This document shows, in pieces, positions 32,743 through 40,007 of a stretch of DNA of 64,000 nt (within the stretch, counting starts at the first letter, position 1; each line of letters begins with the position of its first letter). Source of the stretch: Janibacter endophyticus. Lineage in GTDB: Bacteria; Actinomycetota; Actinomycetes; Actinomycetales; Dermatophilaceae. Where the stretch lies: assembly GCF_016888335.1 (NCBI RefSeq), contig NZ_JAFEJG010000004.1, positions 2,418,001 to 2,482,000 of the forward strand, read 5' to 3'. The notes below the pieces were generated by a model. The model was not told the origin of the DNA. It ran no database searches and worked only from the letters and a program-made list of their open reading frames with translations. Position numbers and translations under genes: made by a program.

Positions 32743-33755
32743 TTCTGGATCTGCAGGACGTCGTCGATCATCTTCTGCGTGGTCTCGAGGCCGCCGAAGA
32801 CGACGTACCACGCCTGCGGGTCGAGGTAGACGATCTGGTCCTTCTGGGCCGCGGTGGTCTTGGCGACGACCTCGTTGTCGAGGACCTGGGCGGCGGGCTG
32901 AGACTTCGTGCCGTCCTCGGCGACACCACCGGTGGCGGCGTCACGGTCGACGACCCAGAGGTAGTCCGGGTTGTGCTCGAGGAGGAACTCGAAGGAGACC
33001 GGCTCGCCGTGGGTGGCGGCCTTGACGTCCTCGACGGCGGGCTGGACGCCGAAGGCGTCGTAGATCAGGCCGCCGCGGGCCGCGCGGGCGCCCTCTCCCT
33101 CGGAGGACGGGGCCATGGCGTTGACCTTGCCCCCGGTGACGAGGATGCCCAGGCCGGTGCCGGCCTTCTCGGCGACGGCCTTCGCCTCGGCGATGCCGGC
33201 GTTGACCTTCGCCAGCTCGGCCGTCGCCTTGTCCTCGGCGCCGAGGACCTCGCCGAGGAAGGTCGTGTTGCGCTCGAGGGTCTCGGTGAACCCATCGGCG
33301 AGCCCGAGGTCGATCGTCGGCGCGATCTCGGAGAGGTCGTCGTAGAGGGCCGCGGAGCGTCCGCCGATGATGATGAGGTCGGGCTCCTGAGCCTCGATCG
33401 CGGTGAGGTCGGCCTCGAAGAGCGTGCCGGCGTCGAACGCGTCCTCGGCGAGGCCGTCCTGGAGGTACTCGGGCACGTTCTCGAGCGGGGCGCCGTCGAC
33501 CTCGCCGCCGAGCGCGGCGATGGTGTCGAGGCTGGCCATGTCGAAGGAGACGATCTTCTCCGGGTTCTTCGGGACCTCGACGGTGGTCTCCTCGAGCGCC
33601 GGCTCCTCGTCCTCGCCGGCGGTGTTGCGCTGCCAGGTCCACGAGACGGTCTCGCCGTCGGCGGCGCTGTCGCCGGCGGCGGCGCCTCCGCACGCGCTGA
33701 GGGCCAGGGTGGCGGCCGCAGCAGCGGCGAAGGGGGTGAGTCGGGTCTGGCGCAT
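32739..33755 (-). CDS. Siderophore-binding lipoprotein (FatB/YclQ/CeuE-like)
   Basis: A 338-residue solute-binding protein. The signal peptide ends in lipobox LSAC near residue 22, so the mature protein is lipid-anchored outside the membrane. A PeriplasmicBP_2 fold follows: PKNPEKIVSFDMASLDTIAALG and PDLIIIGGRSAALYDDLSEIAPTID are close to YclQ/CeuE-type petrobactin or catecholate-binding proteins. ATG at 33755 is preferred to a start 17 codons upstream, because the signal peptide then begins with MRQTR. It heads a four-gene operon downstream of an iron box. Confidence 0.92.
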   Translation of the reverse strand: MRQTRLTPFAAAAAATLALSACGGAAAGDSAADGETVSWTWQRNTAGEDEEPALEETTVEVPKNPEKIVSFDMASLDTIAALGGEVDGAPLENVPEYLQDGLAEDAFDAGTLFEADLTAIEAQEPDLIIIGGRSAALYDDLSEIAPTIDLGLADGFTETLERNTTFLGEVLGAEDKATAELAKVNAGIAEAKAVAEKAGTGLGILVTGGKVNAMAPSSEGEGARAARGGLIYDAFGVQPAVEDVKAATHGEPVSFEFLLEHNPDYLWVVDRDAATGGVAEDGTKSQPAAQVLDNEVVAKTTAAQKDQIVYLDPQAWYVVFGGLETTQKMIDDVLQIQK

Positions 33756-33793
33756 GGGTTCGGGTTCTCCTCGGTGGGGGGACGTGTGCAGTG

Positions 33794-33812
33794 CAAGGGT
33801 AGGCATACCTTA
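33794..33812 (-). promoter_or_regulatory. Iron box (IdeR/DtxR-type operator)
   Basis: The minus strand reads TAAGGTATGCCTACCCTTG, matching 16 of 19 positions of the IdeR/DtxR consensus TWAGGTWAGSCTWACCTWA by eye. It lies about 40 bp upstream of the siderophore-binding lipoprotein start, in the promoter region shared with divergent recQ. It implies iron repression of the uptake operon. Confidence 0.75.
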
Positions 33813-33904
33813 GTTATCCTGCCCTCACCGATCCAAACCGGGGTTGTCCACAGGGGCGGAGTCAGGGAGCCGGCGTCGTCGGCAGGCTCGCCTACGGTGG
33901 GCCC

Positions 33905-36079
33905 ATGGCTGACTCTTCCTCCTCGTCCGGCACCGACGGCTCGGGCTCCGGCGCCGCGGCGCCCGGCCCGGACGTCTCCCCCGAGGTCGCCGCGGCCGCC
34001 CGGTCGGCGCTGGAGCGGCTCGTCGGCCGCGAGGGCGTCGACTTCCGCGACGGTCAGCTCGAGGCGATCGCTGCCCTCGTGCAGCACCGGCGCCGGGCGC
34101 TCGTCGTCCAGCGGACGGGCTGGGGCAAGTCGGCCGTCTACTTCGTCGCGGCCTCGCTCATGCGGGCGAAGGGGTCGGGTCCGGCACTCATCGTCTCGCC
34201 CCTCATCGCGCTCATGCGCGACCAGGTCGCGGCCGCGGAGCGGGCCGGGGTGCGGGCGGTGTCGATGAGCTCGGCGAACGCTCAGGAGTGGGACGACATC
34301 CGCCAGGCACTCGCCGAGGACACGATCGACGTGCTCCTCGTGAGCCCGGAGCGGCTCAACAACCCACGCTTCCGCGAGGAGCAGCTGCCCGACCTCGTGC
34401 GGCGGTGCGGCCTCGTCGTCGTCGACGAGGCGCACTGCATCTCCGACTGGGGCCATGACTTCCGGCCGGACTACCGGCGCATCGCCGACCTGCTGACCCG
34501 GCTGCCCGAGGGCACGCCGGTCCTCGCGACGACCGCGACGGCCAACGCCCGGGTCGTCGCCGACGTCGCCGAGCAGCTCGGCGCGGACGGGCACGAGGTG
34601 CTCACCGTGCGTGGCCCCCTCGCCCGGCGCTCGCTGCGGCTCGGCGTGCTGCCGGTCGCCGGCCCGGACCAGCACCTGGCCTGGCTCACGACGCACCTCG
34701 CCGAGCTGCCCGGCAGCGGCATCATCTACACGCTGACCGTCTCGGCGGCCGAGGATGTCGCCCGGGCGCTCAGCGACTCCGGCCACCAGGTCGCCTCGTA
34801 CACGGGGCGCACCGACGCCGAGGACCGCGCCCGGCTCGAGGAGGCGCTGCGTCGTGACGAGGTCAAGGCGCTCGTCGCGACGAGCGCGCTCGGCATGGGC
34901 TTCGACAAGCCGGACCTCGGCTTCGTCATCCACCTCGGGGCGCCCTCCTCCCCCGTGGCGTACTACCAGCAGGTGGGTCGGGCCGGCCGCGCGACCGACC
35001 GGGCCGACGTCATCCTCCTGCCCGGGCACGACGACAGCTCGATCTGGTCGTACTTCGCCTCGGCGTCGATGCCGCGCGAGGACCAGGCCGAGGTCGTCCT
35101 GCGCACCCTCGCCGAGGCGGGCAAGGCGCTCTCGACCGCCGCGCTCGAGACGGTGGTCGACATCCGCCGGACGCGTCTCGAGCTGCTGCTCAAGGTCCTC
35201 GACGTCGACGGCGCGGTGAGCCGGGTCTCCGGCGGCTGGGTGAGCACGGGCGTGCCGTGGGAGTACGACGCCGAGCGCTATGCCCGCGTCGACCAGGCCC
35301 GCCGTGACGAGCAGGAGTCGATGCGGCGCTACCTCACCCTCACCACCTGCCGCATGGCCTTCCTCCAGGAGTGCCTCGACGACCCGAGCGCCGAGCCGTG
35401 CGGCCGGTGCGACGTCTGTGACCCCGGGTGGGTCCCCGCGGGCGTGGCCGCCGACGCCCGGAGCACGGCGCAGCAGGCGCTGCACCGCCCCGGCGTCCCG
35501 CTCGACCCGCGGGTCTCCTGGCCCACCGGCATGCCCCGCCTCGGCGTCGAGGTCAAGGGACGGATCCCCGTCGAGGAGCAGGTCGCCGAGGGGCGTGCGC
35601 TGGCCCGCACGACCGATCTCGGCTGGGGGCCGCGGGTCCGGGACGTGCTGGCGGCCGAGGACGCTCCTGTGCCCGACGGGATGACCCGGGCCCTCGTCGA
35701 GGTGCTCGCGGCCTGGCCGTGGGCGGAGCGGCCGGTCGGGGTCGTGGCGATCCCGTCCCGCTCGCACCCGCAGCTCGTCGGCTCGGTCGCGGCGCAGATC
35801 GCGCAGATCGGGCGGCTGCCGCTGCTCGGCGCCCTCGACCTCGTCGAGGGCGGTCCCGTCGGCGAGCCAGGGGGCAACTCCGCCTTCCGGCTCGCCGGGG
35901 TGTGGGACCGCTTCGCCGTCGGAGCCGATCTCGGGTCAGCCCTGGCGGCAGCCCAGGGGCCGGTGCTGCTCGTCGACGACGTCGTCCACTCCCGCTGGAG
36001 CCTCACCGTCGCCGGCCGTCTGCTCCGGCTCGCCGGCGCGCCCGCCGTCCTGCCGCTCACTCTCGGCATCGCCGGCTGA
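33905..36079 (+). CDS. recQ: RecQ-family DNA helicase with C-terminal phosphoribosyltransferase-like domain
   Basis: A 724-residue protein. The helicase core has motif I RTGWGKSAVYF, the DEAH box VVDEAHCISDWGHDFRPDY, motif III ATTATA, and motif VI YYQQVGRAGR. The zinc domain follows (CRMAFLQEC ... CGRCDVC). The last roughly 190 residues resemble a ComF-type phosphoribosyltransferase: EVLAAWPWAERPVGVVAIPSR and VLLVDDVVHSRWSLTVAG, the latter matching the PRPP-loop pattern DDVxTTG but with HSR in place of TTG, so catalysis is doubtful. There is no HRDC domain. It unwinds DNA during repair; the role of the fused domain is unknown. Confidence 0.9.
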   Translation: MADSSSSSGTDGSGSGAAAPGPDVSPEVAAAARSALERLVGREGVDFRDGQLEAIAALVQHRRRALVVQRTGWGKSAVYFVAASLMRAKGSGPALIVSPLIALMRDQVAAAERAGVRAVSMSSANAQEWDDIRQALAEDTIDVLLVSPERLNNPRFREEQLPDLVRRCGLVVVDEAHCISDWGHDFRPDYRRIADLLTRLPEGTPVLATTATANARVVADVAEQLGADGHEVLTVRGPLARRSLRLGVLPVAGPDQHLAWLTTHLAELPGSGIIYTLTVSAAEDVARALSDSGHQVASYTGRTDAEDRARLEEALRRDEVKALVATSALGMGFDKPDLGFVIHLGAPSSPVAYYQQVGRAGRATDRADVILLPGHDDSSIWSYFASASMPREDQAEVVLRTLAEAGKALSTAALETVVDIRRTRLELLLKVLDVDGAVSRVSGGWVSTGVPWEYDAERYARVDQARRDEQESMRRYLTLTTCRMAFLQECLDDPSAEPCGRCDVCDPGWVPAGVAADARSTAQQALHRPGVPLDPRVSWPTGMPRLGVEVKGRIPVEEQVAEGRALARTTDLGWGPRVRDVLAAEDAPVPDGMTRALVEVLAAWPWAERPVGVVAIPSRSHPQLVGSVAAQIAQIGRLPLLGALDLVEGGPVGEPGGNSAFRLAGVWDRFAVGADLGSALAAAQGPVLLVDDVVHSRWSLTVAGRLLRLAGAPAVLPLTLGIAG

Positions 36080-36706
36080 GCCCTCGCGCCGCCGGTGCGA
36101 GAGGTCGACGGTGACCATCGGCAGGAAGAGCTGGATCGTGGGTCCGATGAGGAGCGCGTAGAGCACGGTCCCGAGGCCCACGACACCGCCGAGCAGCCAG
36201 CCGAGGACGAGGACGGTGAGCTCGAGGCTGGTCCGCACGAGCCGGATCGACAGACCCGTGCGTCGGGAGATGCCGGTCATCAGCCCGTCCCGGGGGCCGG
36301 GACCGTACTGGCTGCCGATGTACAGCGCGCCGGCCAGGCCGTTGGCGAGGATGCCGCCGAGGAGGAGGACCCAGCGCCACGCGATGCCGTCCGGGGTGTC
36401 GAGCATCGCCAGCGTCGCGTCGGTGGCGACGCCGATGATGATCGTGTTGGCCACGGTGCCCAGGCCGGGCCACTGCCGCAGCGGGATCCACAGGAGCAGC
36501 ACGACGACGCCCGTCACGATGACGACGGTGCCGAAGGAGAGGCCGGTCAGCTTCTGCACCCCGTCGTGGAAGACGTCCCACGGGTCGAGGCCCAGCTCGC
36601 TGCGCACGAGCATGCCCATGGCGAGGCCGTAGAGCCACAGCCCGACGAGCAGCTGGGCCGTCCGGCGACCCGTCCGGCCGGCGCGGATCTGCTCGATCGG
36701 GGTCAT
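35936..36706 (-). CDS. yczE: YczE/YyaS/YitT-type integral membrane protein
   Basis: A 256-residue protein with about five to six membrane segments. The start MTPIEQIRAGRTGRRTAQLL, then GLWLYGLAMGMLVRSELGLDPWDVFHDG, and YIGSQYGPGPRDGLMTG are typical of the YczE family, whose function (transport has been proposed) is unsettled. An alternative start 17 codons upstream (36757) exists. The last roughly 47 residues are hydrophilic low complexity encoded entirely antisense to the end of recQ (144-bp overlap). It is divergent from a MocR-type regulator, a pairing also seen for yczR-yczE in Bacillus. Confidence 0.75.
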   Translation of the reverse strand: MTPIEQIRAGRTGRRTAQLLVGLWLYGLAMGMLVRSELGLDPWDVFHDGVQKLTGLSFGTVVIVTGVVVLLLWIPLRQWPGLGTVANTIIIGVATDATLAMLDTPDGIAWRWVLLLGGILANGLAGALYIGSQYGPGPRDGLMTGISRRTGLSIRLVRTSLELTVLVLGWLLGGVVGLGTVLYALLIGPTIQLFLPMVTVDLSHRRREGSAGDAESERQDGGRAGEPEQTAGDGEAPAGVDDVVDEQHRPLGCRQG

Positions 36707-36793
36707 CGATTCGAGCGGGACGTTGCGCCGGGCGGCGCCGAGGAGTCGTGCGTGCATGACTCGATGATGCGGCCGAGCGGACTGTGCACAGAA

Positions 36794-36817
36794 GAGCCAA
36801 TCGTGACAAAGTGGCTC
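36794..36817. promoter_or_regulatory. Inverted repeat GAGCCA-N12-TGGCTC, candidate MocR operator
   Basis: Six-bp arms at 36794-36799 and 36812-36817, ending 2 bp before the MocR ATG and 90 bp from yczE. The location between a divergent MocR/YczE pair suggests a regulator binding site. Confidence 0.45.
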
Positions 36818-36819
36818 AC

Positions 36820-38274
36820 ATGTCCCGGACCATATCGCCGTCGCGGCTCGCGACCCTCCTCGGGACGGCCGTCCATCGCGCTCCTGCATACCGCTCGCTC
36901 GCCGACGCGCTGCGCCTCCTCGTCGACGACGGACGCCTGCCCGCCGGAACCCGGCTGCCGAGCGAGCGCGCCCTCGCCGAGACGCTCGGGCTGAGCCGGG
37001 CCACCGTCACCCGCGCCTACGCCCTCCTCGCCGAGCGAGGGTACGCGCGCGCGCGCCGCGGCTCCGGGACCGTCACGGACCTGCCCGACGCCGCCGCTCG
37101 CGACGGCCGGGGCGCCCTGCTCCCGGCGAGCGGCATCGCCCCCGAGGGCGCCGACCCCATCGACCTCACCTGCGCCGCGCTCCCGCCACCCCCGCAGATG
37201 CACCCCGCCTACGAGCGCGCCCTCACCCGCTGGCCGACCTACCTCCAGGGGTCCGGCTACTACCCCCTCGGCGTGCCCGCGCTCCGCGAGGCCATCGCCG
37301 CCCGCTACACCGAGCGGGGCCTGCCGACGAACGCCGACGAGGTGATGATCACGAGCGGTGCGATCGGCGCGCACGCCATCACCGCGCGGGCCCACCTCCA
37401 GCGCGGGTCCCGCGTGCTCGTCGACTCGCCGACCTACCCCAACGGCATGGAGTCGCTGCGTGCCGACGGCTCCCGGCTCGTCGCCATGCCGCTCGACGAC
37501 GACGGCTGGGACCTCGACGCCTGGGGGTCGGCCGCTGCGGCGACCGGCGCCCGGGCGGCGCTCCTCCTGCCGGACCACCAGAACCCCACCGGCCACCTCA
37601 TGACCAGCGCCGACCGCGCCCGCCTGGGCCGCACCTTCACCCGGCACGGCATCCTCGCGATCGTCGACGAGACCCTCGCCGAGACGACCATCGACGCCCC
37701 CGAGGGCGGGCTGCCCGACCCCTTCGCCGCCCACCACCGCCGGACCGTCACGATCGGCGGCGCGAGCAAGAGCCACTGGTCCGGGCTGCGCGTCGGCTGG
37801 CTGCGCGTACCGGCCCCGCTCCTCGCCCCGCTCGCCGCCGCCCGCACCACCCTCGACCTCGGCTCCCCGGTGCTCGAGCAGCTCGCCCTCCTCGAGCTCA
37901 TGAGCGACGACGAGGAGATCACCCGCGAACGCACGGCTCTTGCGCGCTCCCGCCGTGACGCGCTCGCGGGGGCGCTCGCCGAGCACCTTCCCCGATGGCG
38001 GTTCCGGCGCCCCGAGGGCGGGCTGTGCCTCTGGGTCACCCTCCCGGAGGCCGCATCGACCGCGCTGGCCGTGGCGGCCGAGCAGCACGGCGTCCTCGTC
38101 GCGCCGGGGCCGCGCTTCGCCCCGGAGCCCGGGCTCGAGCGTCACGTCCGCCTGCCCTTCACCCTGCCGGAGCCCACCCTCGTCGAGTCCGTCCGCAGGC
38201 TCGCCGCGGCCTGGGCCGAGCTCGACCCGGCGGCCGCTCCGCGGCGCGCGGCCCGCACCCCGCTCATCGCCTAG
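36820..38274 (+). CDS. MocR/PdxR-family regulator (GntR HTH fused to aminotransferase fold), YczR-like
   Basis: A 484-residue regulator. Residues 20-90 form a GntR winged helix (YRSLADALRLLVDDGRLPAG ... LPSERALAETLGLSRATVTRAYALLAERG). The rest is a class I aminotransferase-like domain with LPDHQNPTGHLM and the PLP-lysine region GGASKSHWSGLRVGWLR. MocR proteins bind PLP or PLP adducts and regulate neighbouring genes. ATG at 36820 is chosen because upstream codons overlap the inverted repeat. Divergent yczE is the likely target. Confidence 0.9.
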   Translation: MSRTISPSRLATLLGTAVHRAPAYRSLADALRLLVDDGRLPAGTRLPSERALAETLGLSRATVTRAYALLAERGYARARRGSGTVTDLPDAAARDGRGALLPASGIAPEGADPIDLTCAALPPPPQMHPAYERALTRWPTYLQGSGYYPLGVPALREAIAARYTERGLPTNADEVMITSGAIGAHAITARAHLQRGSRVLVDSPTYPNGMESLRADGSRLVAMPLDDDGWDLDAWGSAAAATGARAALLLPDHQNPTGHLMTSADRARLGRTFTRHGILAIVDETLAETTIDAPEGGLPDPFAAHHRRTVTIGGASKSHWSGLRVGWLRVPAPLLAPLAAARTTLDLGSPVLEQLALLELMSDDEEITRERTALARSRRDALAGALAEHLPRWRFRRPEGGLCLWVTLPEAASTALAVAAEQHGVLVAPGPRFAPEPGLERHVRLPFTLPEPTLVESVRRLAAAWAELDPAAAPRRAARTPLIA

Positions 38275-38310
38275 GCTCGGGTGCGCCCCACCCCGCCCCG
38301 AAGGAGAACC

Positions 38311-39972
38311 GTGACCGACGAGCCCACCCTGGCCGTGCGTCATGCCCAGCAGATCGAGCAGCTCCTCGAGGTCCTCGACCTCACACCGATCGGCACCGCG
38401 CGCATCGCGGTCACCGGCGTCGACGGCGACGAGAGCACGACCATCGGGACCGACAGCGCCGACGTCTTCGAGGGCCAGAGCATCGAGCAGCTGCACAACC
38501 GCACCTTCGGGGGCCAGGTCCTCGCCCAGGCCCTCATGGCCGCGAGCCTGACGATCCGGGACGCGGCTCCCGAGCGCCGCCCGCACTCCCTGCACGCCTA
38601 CTTCATGCGTCCCGGCGACGACAAGCTCCCGATCCGTTTCGCCGTGGAGCGCATGCGTGACGGCCGCTCCTTCTCCACCCGCCGGGTCCACGCGATCCAG
38701 CACGGCCGGCCGATCCTCTCGCTCACCGGCTCCTTCCAGGACCCTGCGGGCGGGCTCGACCACCAGGACCCGATGCCGCAGTCCCCGGACCCGCGCGCCC
38801 TGCCGTCGCAGGCGGAGCTCTACGACCGCCTCGAGAACCCGCACGCGAAGCGGCTCGCCGAACGCCCCTTCGACCACCGCTACCCCGCGGGTGACGTCGC
38901 CCTCACGCCGCGCGAGCCGCACGCCGCGCACCAGCAGGTGTGGGTGCGTACGATCAGCGAGCCGGTGGACGACCCCTTCCTGCGGGCCTCGATCCTCGCC
39001 TTCCTCTCCGACTTCTCCCTCCTCGAGTCGGTCCTGCGCCGGCACGGCCTCGCCTGGTCGGACCGGCGGCTGCGCGTGGCCAGCCTCGACCACGCCATGT
39101 GGTTCCACCGCGACGTCGACCCGTCGACCTGGATGCTCTACGACCAGTCCTCGCCGTCGGCGCAGTCCGGTCGGGGCCTGTGCGTGGGGCGCATCTTCAC
39201 CGAGGACGGCACTCTCGTCGCGTCCGTCGCGCAGGAGGGGATGACGCGCGTGAAGGGCGATGTTGACCCGAGCGGCCCGTCCCGGGCCAGCACACCTGCC
39301 GGAGGGGCGCAGCCGGTCGGCCGGCCGCTGCCGGGCTGGGCACCGCGCGACGCCCTCGCCCCGACGGTCCTCGAGGGCGAGACGGTCCGTCTCCGCCCGC
39401 TGACGACCGACGACGCGGACGACTTCTTCGCGGCGCTCGACGGGCCGGACCTGCCGCGCGAGCTCTTCACGTACCTCATGACCGAGCCGCCGGCCGACGC
39501 CACCGAGATGCGCGACATCATCAGGGCCGCCCTCGCCGCCCCGGCGTCGTGGCCTCTGGCGATCGTCGTCGACGAGCAGGTCGTCGGCATGGCGAGCTAC
39601 CTGCGGATCGACCCGGCCATCGGCTCGGCCGAGGTCGGCAACATCCTCTACTCCCCTGCGCTGCAGCGGACCACCGCCGCGACCGAGGCGATGCACCTCA
39701 TGGCGGCCCACGCCTTCGAGCAGGGCTACCGGCGCTACGAGTGGAAGTGCGACGCGCTCAACGCCCCGTCCCGCGCGGCCGCGCGACGGCTCGGCTTCGT
39801 CGAGGAGGGCACCTTCCGCAACGCCCTCGTCTGCAAGGGGCGCAACCGAGACACGACGTGGTTCTCGATCACGGACGACGAGTGGCCCGCCGTCGCCGCC
39901 GCCCACCGGGCCTGGCTCGACGAGGCCCGGGCGGGCACCCCTTCGCCGCTGGCCAGCCACCTCCGCCGCTGA
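38311..39972 (+). CDS. TesB-type acyl-CoA thioesterase II fused to a GNAT acetyltransferase
   Basis: A 553-residue two-domain protein. Residues 1-315 are a double hot-dog TesB (NRTFGGQVLAQALMAAS, HSLHAYFMRPGDDKLPI, SLDHAMWFHRDVDPSTWMLYDQSSP), ending at the usual TesB C-terminus VASVAQEGMTRVK. A linker of about 35 residues leads to a GNAT domain of the RimJ/RimL type (LEGETVRLRPLTTDDADDFF ... SAEVGNILYSPALQRTTAATEAMHLM ... RRYEWKCDALNAPSRAAARRLGF). AAGGAG precedes the GTG start at 38311. AGGAGG also occurs at the domain boundary just before ATG 39241 and GTG 39250, so the GNAT part may be translated separately. The acceptor substrate is unknown. Confidence 0.85.
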   Translation: MTDEPTLAVRHAQQIEQLLEVLDLTPIGTARIAVTGVDGDESTTIGTDSADVFEGQSIEQLHNRTFGGQVLAQALMAASLTIRDAAPERRPHSLHAYFMRPGDDKLPIRFAVERMRDGRSFSTRRVHAIQHGRPILSLTGSFQDPAGGLDHQDPMPQSPDPRALPSQAELYDRLENPHAKRLAERPFDHRYPAGDVALTPREPHAAHQQVWVRTISEPVDDPFLRASILAFLSDFSLLESVLRRHGLAWSDRRLRVASLDHAMWFHRDVDPSTWMLYDQSSPSAQSGRGLCVGRIFTEDGTLVASVAQEGMTRVKGDVDPSGPSRASTPAGGAQPVGRPLPGWAPRDALAPTVLEGETVRLRPLTTDDADDFFAALDGPDLPRELFTYLMTEPPADATEMRDIIRAALAAPASWPLAIVVDEQVVGMASYLRIDPAIGSAEVGNILYSPALQRTTAATEAMHLMAAHAFEQGYRRYEWKCDALNAPSRAAARRLGFVEEGTFRNALVCKGRNRDTTWFSITDDEWPAVAAAHRAWLDEARAGTPSPLASHLRR

Positions 39973-40007
39973 CCCTGGCCGAGGCACCCGCCACGGGGGA
40001 GGCCGGG

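Noticed and set aside
33065-35767. 900-codon minus-strand frame opposite recQ and within the siderophore-binding gene
   Set aside because: It crosses an iron box and two real genes in the wrong frame and shows no family motifs.
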